Positions 1 through 8,098 of a stretch of DNA of 14,892 bases are shown here, piece by piece. A program made the position numbers and the translations under genes. Every line of letters starts with the position of its first letter. Position 1 is the first letter of the stretch. The DNA comes from Avoscillospira sp045580485 (GTDB lineage: Bacteria; Bacillota; Clostridia; Oscillospirales; Oscillospiraceae): the NCBI GenBank assembly GCA_045580485.1, contig JAZNNW010000118.1, positions 1-14,892 on the forward strand, given 5' to 3'. Under the pieces are notes generated by a model that worked only from the letters and a program-made list of their open reading frames with translations, searched no databases and was not told where the DNA came from.

Positions 1-230
1 GTGAACAGCGCCACACGGGCGCCGCCACCTTCCTGATTTGCTTTCAGATAGATTCTAATCCAGCATTCTCCCGGATTCTCCGTCATTGACAGATCAGCCG
101 ACTGCATCAGGCCTTCGTTGTTCCTGGAAATCGATCCAGACACAAAATCAAACGATCCCGCATCCATCCAAGACACGGGATCTACTTTTTTAAGCTCATA
201 TAATGCCGAGAAGCCTTTATTCCAATTCAT
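1..230 (-). CDS. Probable tail-tip / baseplate protein, N-terminal part (cut by window edge)
   Basis: The first 76 codons of a gene that runs off the left edge. The protein begins MNWNKGFSALYELKKVDP and continues without a stop. The ATG at 230-228 is preceded by GGGAGG at 245-240, nine bases upstream, and the start overlaps the end of the Fn3 tail gene by 14 bases, so the two are probably translationally coupled. The pattern of an MNW-type start, a VDPxxW segment, SGSISR, and then an acidic strand followed by WIRIYLKA is one I recognise from proteins encoded just after Dit-like tail proteins in siphophages. Position after the tape measure and Dit-like gene suggests a Tal or baseplate-hub role at the tail tip. 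This is inferred from position and resemblance; the catalytic or receptor-binding parts, if any, lie outside the window. Confidence 0.75.
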   Translation of the reverse strand, partial: MNWNKGFSALYELKKVDPVSWMDAGSFDFVSGSISRNNEGLMQSADLSMTENPGECWIRIYLKANQEGGGARVALF

Positions 231-3200
231 TGTGCATGGCCTCCCATTCTGCCAGCGTCATTCCGGCAGGCTCTTGCGGATCCACAGCCTGAATCGTCAT
301 TGAGTATGTGACTTTCTTCGTCTCATAAGACTGCGACTCACTGATCTGGATGTCACAGGTCAGAGATGATCCGTCAGGTGTCCTGATATGCGCAACTCCG
401 GCGTATCCGGCAAGGTCTCTCATGGCAAGCTGCCTGTCGAGATCCAGGTCGCGAACAAGTACTGTATCAGCTGACAAGTCTCTAGTCACGGCAGGATTCC
501 AGTCACCCTGCACGGATCCGCCCAAATAGGATGTCCGTTTAAAGTCCTTGTTCCATTTGTTGCTCAGCTCGATGTTATACGGAAGCTCAATCTGCTCTCC
601 GTCCACATCGATAATCATCTGCTGTTCTTCCAGAAGATCTCCGTCATCTGAATCGGTGTCGTACCATCCGAGACCGGTCGCGGTTGCGTAATCGCCGTTG
701 GCCGTGATCATGACCAGGCGATGCCCGCAGAAGTCGCCAAACGCTGGATACGGATCCACATAGGTCTCCCCGAAGGTGGCGCCTCTGTATACCAGTTCAG
801 GCTGGTCTGCGGTAATCCTGTAGATGTCGCAGGTATCCGTCTCGACTGCACCTTCCGGAGCGATCGGCGTGATTTCGGAAGCTCTCAGGTATTTATCCGT
901 CCACACCTTTGCGCTCGGCACAAGCGCCTTGTGTAACCAGTTGACCGTGAACGAAATCTCTTCGGATGCTGTCTGTCCGTATTCGTCGATAACAGTCGCA
1001 ATCAGCGTATATCTCGCACCGTCGTCAAGCCGTCCGACCAGATCGTCGACTGTGATTGTGATCGGATTCTCGCCGGTCTGGCTGAAGGTCGCAATCGTCT
1101 CGCCTTCGTATCCGTCATAGTCCTTATCGTCGGGCCTGTACAGGTGATAGTCTTCCGCTCTGACGATGGACAGGACGGTCGTTCCGGTTGCGCCTGCACC
1201 TGTGACCGTTGCGGTCAGAGGCATTGTGCTCAATGGTTCCGTCCATGTGCTGGTCAGACTGTACTCATTAGTCGTTTTTGTGGTCTCTGTTTGGCTGACG
1301 AGTTCCTCGACATTATGCAATGCTTTTTCGTATATTTCTAAATTGGCCTGCGTGTATTCCGCAGTGTGTACCGTTGAGGACTCTCCGGTTGGCATCCATA
1401 TTCCGGGATCAGGTACCCACTGATACCCTTTTGCTGTCAATGCATAATCGAAAGTTCGTCTAAAGCTGTCCACCCAGATGCTCACCGGCTCCGCCACGTA
1501 CAGGCTTACCGCCTCCGACCAAGCAGACTGAAGCCCTGCCGTTGTCGTGACTCGGACAGCAAGGTAATACATATCACCCGTTGCCCATTCCTGTTCGATC
1601 ACAACGCTCTGGCCTTCGGAGGTTGACGCCACAACATCGCCATATACAGGATCGTTATTGGAATCGAATGTCACCAAGCAGATTTCCGCATAAGCCTGCT
1701 CCGTGTCACCTGTTGCGCTGTATGCCCATCTAGCTGTGACGGAACCACCCTCATTGATTACGGACTTACTCAGCGACAATGCCGGTCTGTCAGGAACACT
1801 GGACAGATTATATGCAATCATCTGCGACCATGGGCCTTCAATTGTTTCGTCTCCGTCTTCTCCGATAAGTCTGATCCGAAAATACCAGGTCTTGCCGACT
1901 TCCAGATCCGCAACAACCCACGAAGTCACCTGCTTATTCTCGACCGTGTACGAAGACGGCTCGTTTGTGGATTCCCATGCTTCCGGGAATTCTGACCATG
2001 AGATTTCTGCTGAAACAGCATTTGCCCACGACCATTCCCATCCAACTCTGACAGTGCCATCTCTAGGGCCTTCGATCACGGTCACGTTTGCCGGAGGCAC
2101 CGCAACAATGTCAGAATCAGTCACCGTATCCGAAATCATCTTCGGTTCAATGATAAGACTGGTAGCATCATACGTACCGACAAACGCATAAGCACCGAAG
2201 CAGGTCGTGCTGGCACCTACAATCTCCGGGACATTCACTGTTCCCGAAGTCGTGCCGTGCGGAAGAATCAGGACAATCTTATCGTTGCTCGGATTGTCTT
2301 CCGGTCTAAAGAAGATTGCCGTGTGTGCAGCTGATACGCTCGTTCCTTCGGTAATTGAGATTGAAACATCGCCGGATGTGGTATTCGGAGTGGCATTGAT
2401 GGTCGGAGCCGTCAGCTTGCCCGTCTGTGCCAGCAACGCATTACTGTACGATGCGTTCCCGTCATGATCAAGCATGATCCGCACCCACAAGCACTGATCC
2501 GCTCCGATCGCATCGTCCACGTTGACGATAATTTTGTCAGAGCTGTTTGTTTTGGCGAGCTCAATCGCATCCGACCATCCGGAAGACGGGGCTGACAGGT
2601 CGGCATCTGTCGGATTTGCAATCACGTACTGAAGCACGACCTTGTCAATCGGGAACCTGCTATCAGGGAAATCATTCCAAGATGCAGTAATCTGCGTGTA
2701 TGTTCCCTTCGTGACAGCTTCAGCTTCCGTCAGCTGTGGTACGCTCGGAGCGCCATAAGCATGACTTACTTCCTTGACCGATGTTCCGGCATTGCCGGTT
2801 GCCTCGATTTTGAACCAACGGACGAAATTTCCTTCAGCAATGTCTGTGGTGTTCTCCGTGATTGTGACGCTTCCTGATGCGCTTCTGGTTGTTGCTGTTC
2901 CCCAGCTGGTCGGCCTGGCTGTGCCTCTCACAATTGCTGTATATGACTTGACCGTATCAAGAACATATACATCATTGTTCTTGTTGTTGACTTCCCACTC
3001 GAATGTTCCGCTGTTCGGCGTGTCATTCTCATAGGTCAACGAATTGATTTTAGGCTTTGCCGCTGTCCATGTACATCCGGCCCAATCCGACCAAGTCGGG
3101 TTTACATTTTTGCCTTTTTTCTTATATTTCTTTCGGTTGCCTCTGACCTGAAAATAGATCTTCTTAGCATTCGCATTCGAAAATGAGAAGGAAGTAGCGG

Positions 3201-3357
3201 TAGCACCTATTGAAGGCTTAGCCCACGCCCCATCATTGATGCGGTACCACAGATTCTGTCCGTTTCCATAGTCCGTATCTCCGATTTTCCATTTCAGCGT
3301 GTAAGAATTTCCGTTCCTGGTCACGGACAGACCGCTCGGCTTTTTCGATTTACTCAT
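217..3357 (-). CDS. Large tail protein: fibronectin III-like domain array with C-terminal Dit-like domain
   Basis: A 1046-residue structural tail protein. Residues about 1-100 form an Fn3-like beta domain with a lysine-rich loop (residues 75-83). Similar beta-sandwich units follow at about 100-203, 204-315, 420-515 and 520-622, with repeated YxxRV/WYFRIRL-type strands and WS(D/E/Q)A-type ends. Another lies at about 690-806. Residues 915-1030 contain WNKDFKRT, SVQGDWNP and an HIRTPDGSSLTCDIQISE segment, a pattern seen in distal-tail-like (Dit) or tail-tip proteins. Such proteins cap the tail tube and present adhesive domains to the cell surface. The gene starts one base after the tape measure stop (TGA A ATG), and its GAGGATGG ribosome site lies inside the last tape measure codons. 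No signal peptide or enzyme motif is visible. The Fn3 and Dit-like assignments are pattern recognition, and the domain limits are approximate. Confidence 0.85.
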   Translation of the reverse strand: MSKSKKPSGLSVTRNGNSYTLKWKIGDTDYGNGQNLWYRINDGAWAKPSIGATATSFSFSNANAKKIYFQVRGNRKKYKKKGKNVNPTWSDWAGCTWTAAKPKINSLTYENDTPNSGTFEWEVNNKNNDVYVLDTVKSYTAIVRGTARPTSWGTATTRSASGSVTITENTTDIAEGNFVRWFKIEATGNAGTSVKEVSHAYGAPSVPQLTEAEAVTKGTYTQITASWNDFPDSRFPIDKVVLQYVIANPTDADLSAPSSGWSDAIELAKTNSSDKIIVNVDDAIGADQCLWVRIMLDHDGNASYSNALLAQTGKLTAPTINATPNTTSGDVSISITEGTSVSAAHTAIFFRPEDNPSNDKIVLILPHGTTSGTVNVPEIVGASTTCFGAYAFVGTYDATSLIIEPKMISDTVTDSDIVAVPPANVTVIEGPRDGTVRVGWEWSWANAVSAEISWSEFPEAWESTNEPSSYTVENKQVTSWVVADLEVGKTWYFRIRLIGEDGDETIEGPWSQMIAYNLSSVPDRPALSLSKSVINEGGSVTARWAYSATGDTEQAYAEICLVTFDSNNDPVYGDVVASTSEGQSVVIEQEWATGDMYYLAVRVTTTAGLQSAWSEAVSLYVAEPVSIWVDSFRRTFDYALTAKGYQWVPDPGIWMPTGESSTVHTAEYTQANLEIYEKALHNVEELVSQTETTKTTNEYSLTSTWTEPLSTMPLTATVTGAGATGTTVLSIVRAEDYHLYRPDDKDYDGYEGETIATFSQTGENPITITVDDLVGRLDDGARYTLIATVIDEYGQTASEEISFTVNWLHKALVPSAKVWTDKYLRASEITPIAPEGAVETDTCDIYRITADQPELVYRGATFGETYVDPYPAFGDFCGHRLVMITANGDYATATGLGWYDTDSDDGDLLEEQQMIIDVDGEQIELPYNIELSNKWNKDFKRTSYLGGSVQGDWNPAVTRDLSADTVLVRDLDLDRQLAMRDLAGYAGVAHIRTPDGSSLTCDIQISESQSYETKKVTYSMTIQAVDPQEPAGMTLAEWEAMHNELE

Positions 3358-3358
3358 T

Positions 3359-5776
3359 TCACGCCATCCTCAGCTCACGTTTAAGTGTTCTCGCAGCGCT
3401 TGTCGCCCACATATCAGGATCCTGTGCGCCATTTACAGTGAAATACTGATTTATCTGTGGGCCGGAATGCTCATCTAGCTTCCTGTCCATCTGGGCCCAC
3501 ATTTTGTCGAGCGGAACAACGGCCTCAGCTCCGGATTCACCAACACCGATTACAGACGGAGCGTCGAAAATACCACCCTTTGCGAACCATTGCAGGCTCT
3601 TGGAAAATACCGGATAACTCGTCTTAGTCGTTCCGTCCCCAGCCTCTTTCATGGTCACGGAAAACTGTGGCAACCAACCATGCGGCGTCGGCAACACCCA
3701 TGAGAATTTCAGCTGTTTCTTGAATGCTGCAACCCACAGAGCAATGACCTGTGACACTGCCTGCATCGATGAGGATCCGACAGTCGGAAGTTCAAATTTC
3801 GCTCCGGAGACAGTTGCTTCCATTGCCGCAATTCCATCAGCGACAGCCTGCTTTGCTACATCGATTGATGATGTGTCGATATCAGACAAAGTAAGATTCG
3901 CCGAGTTCAGTGCGTCCTGAATTGACTTACTGTCGATATTTACGGTATCGCCGTTAAGATCAAACGATCCTCCGCCACCAGTTGCACCATTTACAATACT
4001 GGAAATGTGTTTGGCCGCTTCTTCGTCGGATTCTTCATCTCCGAAAATCCATTTCAGGGTGAAGAAGTCACCAACGCCCTTAACAACCTTACCCCACCAG
4101 TCTTTCAGGCTCTGAACAATGTCATCCACATTCGGGAAATCAAGACTGAACACCCAGCTGAATATATTGCCGATACCCTTCTTAACAGTGTCCCATCCGG
4201 TCTTGATGCCTTCCTTGACATCCTCCCATGACGGAAGTTCTACGTTGAACGTTGTCTTGAAGAAGTCTGCAATTCCTGCCTTGAAGTCATTCCAAAAATT
4301 CGAAACAGCTTCTTTCACATCTTCCCATGATGGAATATCGACGCCAAATGTCGTCTTGAAGAAGTCCTGAACCGAAGGCCAGATGTTTGTGCTCCACCAA
4401 GTATCAATCGCCGTGATAATTTCCTGAGCTGCCGGAAGCGCAATTTCGAATATTGTCTTAAAGAAATCTCCGATTCCCGCTTTGACTAAATCCCACAAAG
4501 CACTAATCTTCTCGATGATCGTCATGTCATCGTCCATGATGATATCGAATGCGGCCTTGAAAAATTCCCCGATTCCGGCTTTGACCTGTTCCCACAAGTC
4601 AGAAATATTCTGGACAACCGTCTCCCAATTCGGCAAATCTATACCGAACTCAGTCCGAAGCAATTCCGTAACGGAATCCCAGATACTTCCGACAGCTGTA
4701 GACAAGCCCGTCAGAAGACTGTTCGCAACGCCTGCCCAATCGATATTGGTAAACGCTGTCCGCAACGCCGAAATCAGATTTCCGATTCCAGCAATGAATG
4801 TTGGAATGTTGTCGACTATTCCGTTTGCGAGATTTACAACAATGTCAGCTGCGCCAGCAATTATATCCGGAGCCATGTCTGCAATGAACTGCGGAAGCAT
4901 CGCTAAGATGGTTGGAATCTGCTTTGCCATGTTTGCGAGCATCGGCAGCAAGTTATTCACAAGAAATGTCTTAACCGATCTGGCAAGTGCATTCAATGAC
5001 GGCCTGATATCTTCCCCCAGAGCGAGGTCAGCCATCACGTTCTGCGCAGCTGCCTTCATTACTCCGAATGACCCGGAGAATGTCTCTGATGCTTCCTGAG
5101 CTGCAACGCCTGTCAGGCCCAAATCTTCCTGAATGACATGAATCGCTTCGTACACATCACCCAGATTGGACATATCGTATTCCTGACCGGACAGCTTCTC
5201 AGCATCAGCCAGCAGGCGTTCCATCTCTTCTTTTGTGCCGCCATAACCTAATTTTAGGTTATCCAGCATCGTATAATTGCCTTTGGCGAATCCCTGATAA
5301 GCGTTCTGGAGGCTCTCGATCGGTGTGCCCATCTTGGCGGCATTGTCTGCCATGTCAGAAATCGCCATATCAGCGGAATCAGCCGCTTTAACGACATCCC
5401 CACCGAAAGCGGACTTCAGTGCGGCTCCGAAGCTCACCGCTTGTTCCGCATAATCATTGGCGGAAATGCCCATTGCCGCCGCCTGGTATGCATATTCCTT
5501 AGCGGTGTCAGCTGCTTCACCATACAGAGTATCCAAACCACCGAATGACTGCTGGAGGTCGGCGCCGGCGTTTATCGTGTCGCCAATAATCTTAGTAACC
5601 CCTGCTGCAACTGCGACCTTCTTGATCGCACCCAGCATGGATGAGCCCATTGTTTTTCCGGCAGATTCTCCACTTTTCTTAGCGCCATCGCCAAGAAGGT
5701 TTTCCATCTCTCCGGATATACCATCGGCCTTAGGTATAATTTGGACATAGGCTTTTCCTATTGATGTATCAGCCAT
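3359..5776 (-). CDS. Tail tape measure protein
   Basis: An 805-residue protein that sets tail length and is expelled during DNA delivery. The N-terminal region (1-250) has the Ala/Gly-rich helical pattern of tape measures, including AAGVTKIIGDTINAGADLQQ and MADNAAKMGTPIESLQNAYQ. Residues about 270-340 are strongly hydrophobic, as expected for a membrane-interacting part. From 361 to 577 a Trp/Phe-rich motif recurs about seven times (listed separately). The C-terminus carries FAKGGIFDAPSVIGVGESGA and EAVVPLDKMW, a typical tape measure ending. No peptidase or transglycosylase motif is visible. At about 1.5 angstrom per residue it would span roughly 120 nm. The start has AGAGGTG upstream and overlaps the GT chaperone end by 8 bases. 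Confidence 0.95.
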   Translation of the reverse strand: MADTSIGKAYVQIIPKADGISGEMENLLGDGAKKSGESAGKTMGSSMLGAIKKVAVAAGVTKIIGDTINAGADLQQSFGGLDTLYGEAADTAKEYAYQAAAMGISANDYAEQAVSFGAALKSAFGGDVVKAADSADMAISDMADNAAKMGTPIESLQNAYQGFAKGNYTMLDNLKLGYGGTKEEMERLLADAEKLSGQEYDMSNLGDVYEAIHVIQEDLGLTGVAAQEASETFSGSFGVMKAAAQNVMADLALGEDIRPSLNALARSVKTFLVNNLLPMLANMAKQIPTILAMLPQFIADMAPDIIAGAADIVVNLANGIVDNIPTFIAGIGNLISALRTAFTNIDWAGVANSLLTGLSTAVGSIWDSVTELLRTEFGIDLPNWETVVQNISDLWEQVKAGIGEFFKAAFDIIMDDDMTIIEKISALWDLVKAGIGDFFKTIFEIALPAAQEIITAIDTWWSTNIWPSVQDFFKTTFGVDIPSWEDVKEAVSNFWNDFKAGIADFFKTTFNVELPSWEDVKEGIKTGWDTVKKGIGNIFSWVFSLDFPNVDDIVQSLKDWWGKVVKGVGDFFTLKWIFGDEESDEEAAKHISSIVNGATGGGGSFDLNGDTVNIDSKSIQDALNSANLTLSDIDTSSIDVAKQAVADGIAAMEATVSGAKFELPTVGSSSMQAVSQVIALWVAAFKKQLKFSWVLPTPHGWLPQFSVTMKEAGDGTTKTSYPVFSKSLQWFAKGGIFDAPSVIGVGESGAEAVVPLDKMWAQMDRKLDEHSGPQINQYFTVNGAQDPDMWATSAARTLKRELRMA
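4046..4681 (-). repeat. About seven tandem Trp/Phe motif repeats inside the tape measure gene
   Basis: Residues 361-577 of the tape measure repeat a pattern like W-x(2)-VKAGIGDFFKTTF-x-(V/I)-x-(L/I)-P-S-W. The leading tryptophans fall at residues 366, 395, 428, 466, 495, 528 and 561, with spacings of 29, 33, 38, 29, 33 and 33. At DNA level two units (4218-4268 and 4317-4367, 99 bases apart) match at about 40 of 51 positions, so part of the array looks like recent in-frame duplication. Similar Trp/Phe repeats with a fixed period are known in several tape measures. Confidence 0.8.
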
Positions 5777-6143
5777 GTGTCACCTCTTCTAACAATGACG
5801 CTCGCATCGCTTCGAACTCTTCCGGAGTGTCAAATCCGATGATGTCATTGTCCTTCTTATTACCATTCTCAAGCGCATCTCGTATCGACTTCGGACGATT
5901 ACGGTTCTTCGATCCGTCCTTCGTCTTAGTCCACAGGATCAGCGCCAGATAATCTGCTACGGTAGCAAGCAGCGTGTCAGTGATACTGAGCTTCGTGCCT
6001 GCTGCTGCCAGTTTGATTCTTGAATCCCCTCTCAAACCAATCGAAAGAGTCGCTACCGTTTGTACAGGCAGCGACTCGTAATCAAATATTCCATAATTCT
6101 CGGCTAGGTCGCATATCAATGCGTCTTCGTCGAGATCAAGCAT
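5769..6143 (-). CDS. Tail assembly chaperone, T part of the GT frameshift product
   Basis: A 124-residue downstream segment beginning MLDLDEDALICDLAENYG and ending EEVTHG. It is most likely made only as the C-terminal part of a GT fusion. The open frame continues upstream of its ATG through L-I-V-L-S-A to position 6161, exactly the -1 frame of the A AAA AAC slippery site at the end of the G gene. A -1 shift gives a 228-residue GT protein (98 + 6 + 124). No ribosome site precedes the ATG at 6143, which argues against independent initiation. In lambda-like siphophages GT binds the tape measure through T and recruits tail tube subunits. Position between the major tail protein and the tape measure fits exactly. 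The gene overlaps the tape measure start by 8 bases. Confidence 0.85.
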   Translation of the reverse strand: MLDLDEDALICDLAENYGIFDYESLPVQTVATLSIGLRGDSRIKLAAAGTKLSITDTLLATVADYLALILWTKTKDGSKNRNRPKSIRDALENGNKKDNDIIGFDTPEEFEAMRASLLEEVTHG

Positions 6144-6157
6144 GGCCGAGAGGACGA

Positions 6158-6454
6158 TCAGTTTTTTGCCGCTTTCGATTTCTCCTGAATCACTTTCATG
6201 ATTTCACCGACTTCTTTGCCGACAACGTCCACCGGGACTCTGCCGTCGTTCAGGCTGGCAAGATGATCGTAGAAGTGTTCTTCTTCCTTCTGATCGTTAA
6301 ACAGGATGGCAACCATGTCGAGACTAGCCTCGAATGCCTCTTCTCCGTCCGTGTTTGCCTTCCTGACTGCCTTCAGGAATCTCCAGTCCTTGAAGACTTC
6401 AGCATCTACTGAAAACTTGTATCCTGATGACGTTGTTCCTTTCACTTTAGCCAT
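6158..6454 (-). CDS. Tail assembly chaperone G
   Basis: A 98-residue protein (MAKVKGTTSSGYKFSVDAEV..., ending KVIQEKSKAAKN), the G-type tail assembly chaperone found between the major tail protein and tape measure genes of siphophages. It assists folding and recruitment of tube subunits around the tape measure and is not expected in the finished virion. The ribosome site ATGGAGGAT lies just upstream, after the stop of the major tail protein gene, with a 13-base gap. The last codons, GCA AAA AAC followed by TGA, carry a canonical -1 slippery heptamer that gives access to the T frame. Sequence identity of G proteins is low, so the call rests mainly on size, position and the frameshift architecture. 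Confidence 0.88.
   Translation of the reverse strand: MAKVKGTTSSGYKFSVDAEVFKDWRFLKAVRKANTDGEEAFEASLDMVAILFNDQKEEEHFYDHLASLNDGRVPVDVVGKEVGEIMKVIQEKSKAAKN
6161..6167 (-). promoter_or_regulatory. Programmed -1 ribosomal frameshift site (A AAA AAC)
   Basis: The mRNA-sense heptamer AAAAAAC is in the G frame as (GC)A AAA AAC and is followed at once by the G stop TGA at 6160-6158. It fits the X XXY YYZ rule. Slipping back one base gives CTG ATC GTC CTC TCG GCC ATG, joining the T frame without a stop. A short possible downstream stem (TCGTC with GACGA in the next 35 bases) is weak. The site matches the conserved tail chaperone frameshift of siphophages. Confidence 0.88.
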
Positions 6455-6467
6455 GCTTTATCCTCCA

Positions 6468-7040
6468 TTATGACGAAGATCCGCCTGATGCTCTCTTGAT
6501 ATACTCGTAATGAGTGTTTCCGGAAGTATCCGGAGAAGTTCCGAGTGTGGTCTCATAACCAACCGCATCGCCATCCGCATAAGTGATGGTTCCGACTTCG
6601 GAAACCTTGCCGGCCGGGATCACGATCCTCTTCACGGCACCATTACGCAGTACCATGTCGATCGCCCAGACATACTCGGTAAGTTCTTTGGTGTTAGCCT
6701 TGACAGTAATGCCAGACTCCAGAGTGCCGGTCACATTGCTCTCGCCGTAGATGGTTTTCAGGACATCCACGTTCAGAGCCTCGATCAGGGTGAACCCGAA
6801 GGTGTCTTCCTTAGAGGTCTGAACCGTGAGAACGGTGTCACCGCCCCATGCCTTGATGTCCTCGGACTCCGGAGAGTTGTCATTGGTCAGGCCATCCTCA
6901 GAAACATAACCGAGACACACAAACGCACTCGCAAGAGCGGTCGTTGCATCAGTCGGAGCAGTTGTTCCGATCGGTGCTCTGTAGATAGCGCCGCCGACTT
7001 TCGGCTTGCCAGCCGTAACATTTGTAGCTGTATTTGCCAT
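6468..7040 (-). CDS. Major tail protein (tail tube protein)
   Basis: A 190-residue protein that polymerises into the tail tube. It shows the usual pattern for tube proteins: a short flexible N-terminus, GGAIYRAPIGTTAPTDAT, then GYVSEDGLT, a DIKAWGGDTV strand and a TSKEDTFGFTLIEALNVDVL segment followed by the C-terminal sandwich (RIVIPAGKVSEVGTITYADG). A very strong ribosome site (GAGGAGGT, seven bases from the ATG) suggests high expression, as expected for a multi-copy virion protein. It lies directly between the tail terminator gene and the tail chaperone genes, the standard siphophage order. The Ser/Gly-rich C-terminus (ASGGSSS) is flexible; no Ig-like decoration domain is fused to it. Confidence 0.93.
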   Translation of the reverse strand: MANTATNVTAGKPKVGGAIYRAPIGTTAPTDATTALASAFVCLGYVSEDGLTNDNSPESEDIKAWGGDTVLTVQTSKEDTFGFTLIEALNVDVLKTIYGESNVTGTLESGITVKANTKELTEYVWAIDMVLRNGAVKRIVIPAGKVSEVGTITYADGDAVGYETTLGTSPDTSGNTHYEYIKRASGGSSS

Positions 7041-7051
7041 GTTCTACCTCC

Positions 7052-7387
7052 TCAGTAGTAAGTAACAACAAAAACGGCCTGATAGCGGTAATGCTTCAAG
7101 GCCGTGTCCGTATAGTTATAATCGCTATTCAGTTCCACTTTGCTGATATCGTCACGCACGATCATGGAATCCATTGCTTCCTTGACCTGCTCATTGAGAG
7201 CAGCTGCATCGTACAGTGATGCCCCGTAGCTCTGGATGGCAAATGTCGCTTTCGTGATTCGATTAGTGATGGAGCTACCAATCTTTTCGATAACAACAAA
7301 TGAATCTGATTCGTTTTCAGGCATCTCCATGAAACACGGCACCGAGAGCGCCGCATCAAGATACCCAAGAATCACTTCTTCAATCAT
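7052..7387 (-). CDS. Tail terminator / tail completion protein
   Basis: A 111-residue protein from the ATG at 7387-7385 (MIEEVILGYLDAALSVPCFM...). It contains the pattern PENESDSFVVIEKIGSS, then TFAIQSYGASLYDAAALNEQ and VKEAMDSM, typical of the small alpha/beta tail terminator proteins that stop tube growth and join tail to head. I choose this start because AGAGGT lies at 7400-7395, seven bases upstream, and the ATG overlaps the head-closure stop as ATGA. A start at 7405 would add MREVRT but has no ribosome site. The gene ends 11 bases before the major tail protein start. Function is inferred from resemblance and neck-cluster position. Confidence 0.85.
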   Translation of the reverse strand: MIEEVILGYLDAALSVPCFMEMPENESDSFVVIEKIGSSITNRITKATFAIQSYGASLYDAAALNEQVKEAMDSMIVRDDISKVELNSDYNYTDTALKHYRYQAVFVVTYY

Positions 7388-7719
7388 GGTGCGTACCTCT
7401 CGCATTTATACCGTTTGTTCCATATGGACGGGTTGTTCGCATCAATCCATCCTTCCGGAAGCCCGAAAACTGTCCATGTCTCACCGTAGAATTTGACATT
7501 ATGGTCAAGCCATTCATGCTCATCGTTCTTCGGCGCGCACAGATAATATTCCAGATGTTTCCCAGTGAGATTTGTCTCCGAAATGATATCTTCCGTACTG
7601 GCCGGATATACAAGCACGTTACTGACCGCCGTCTCTGTCTCCGTGTACACAGGATGATTGAACCCGTCTGTCCCGGTCTGCGTCCGTTCACACAAGATCA
7701 CCGTGATTCCCTGAATCAT
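7384..7719 (-). CDS. Head-closure / head-tail adaptor protein
   Basis: A 111-residue protein starting MIQGITVILCERTQTGTDGF. The pattern (M-I-x-G-I-T-V-x-L-x-E-R-T-x-T-G-x-D, then VLVYPASTEDIISETNLTGK, LCAPKNDEHEW and VKFYGETWTVFGLPEGW) is that of small beta-barrel head-closure or minor-capsid adaptors in siphophages, which sit under the connector and close the packaged head. It overlaps the upstream connector gene by ATGA and the downstream terminator gene by ATGA, so all three neck genes are likely translationally coupled. The ribosome site AGGAGGTGAG lies inside the connector's last codons. Family name is uncertain; the neck role is well supported by context. Confidence 0.83.
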   Translation of the reverse strand: MIQGITVILCERTQTGTDGFNHPVYTETETAVSNVLVYPASTEDIISETNLTGKHLEYYLCAPKNDEHEWLDHNVKFYGETWTVFGLPEGWIDANNPSIWNKRYKCERYAP

Positions 7720-8087
7720 GATGCACTCACCTCCTGGAACGGATTTGTGTACCCGATCTTGTTGCCGACTCCGAGCAAGGTCTTATCCAGGCGACTCAGA
7801 TAGAGCTCACCGGTGCTTCCGCTACTCATTGTCCACGACTGCGTATAGGGCCCGGCTGTCATCGTGCCCTGCGTCGCTCCGATCGGAACCGAAGCACCAG
7901 CGCCTGAGCCCAATGCTCTCCGGATGATTCGACAACTGACAACCGTTTTTGCATCAGCTGGCGCATTCACATTGTACGCATCGATTATCACTCCGGCCTC
8001 TTCAAGCAATGCCTCGCACACAGACCGTTCGTCATACGTAAGCGTTCGGAATCCGGCTTCTACCAGTTCTACGCTTGCATAAATCAT
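7716..8087 (-). CDS. Head-tail connector protein (phage Gp19/Gp15-like)
   Basis: A 123-residue adaptor that binds the portal and forms the upper neck. Residues 1-60 are helical (VELVEAGFRTLTYDERS ... CEALLEEAGVIIDAYN), followed by VVSCRIIRRALGS and the signature TAGPYTQSWTMSSGSTGELYLS ending with LDKTLLG; this arrangement is characteristic of the Gp19/Gp15/Gp42 connector family. The ribosome site GAGGTGAT overlaps the stop codon of the preceding 52-residue gene, and the gene's own stop overlaps the head-closure start as ATGA. Length matches the family. It would act as a ring of subunits at the unique capsid vertex. Confidence 0.87.
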   Translation of the reverse strand: MIYASVELVEAGFRTLTYDERSVCEALLEEAGVIIDAYNVNAPADAKTVVSCRIIRRALGSGAGASVPIGATQGTMTAGPYTQSWTMSSGSTGELYLSRLDKTLLGVGNKIGYTNPFQEVSAS

Positions 8088-8098
8088 TCCGGATCACC

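Noticed and set aside
3112..3123. A-rich run (G AAA AAA GG) in the Fn3 tail gene as a second frameshift site
   Set aside because: In the gene's frame the heptamer does not fit X XXY YYZ, and the lysine-rich loop it encodes is followed by several hundred codons of consistent protein in the same frame.
4482..5099. A 205-codon plus-strand open frame opposite the tape measure gene
   Set aside because: It is antisense to a clear tape measure gene and has low-complexity composition mirroring it; there is no supporting context.
7380..7691. A 103-codon minus-strand frame overlapping the head-closure gene
   Set aside because: It has Arg-rich shadow composition, while the other frame matches a known neck protein pattern and has the strong ribosome site.
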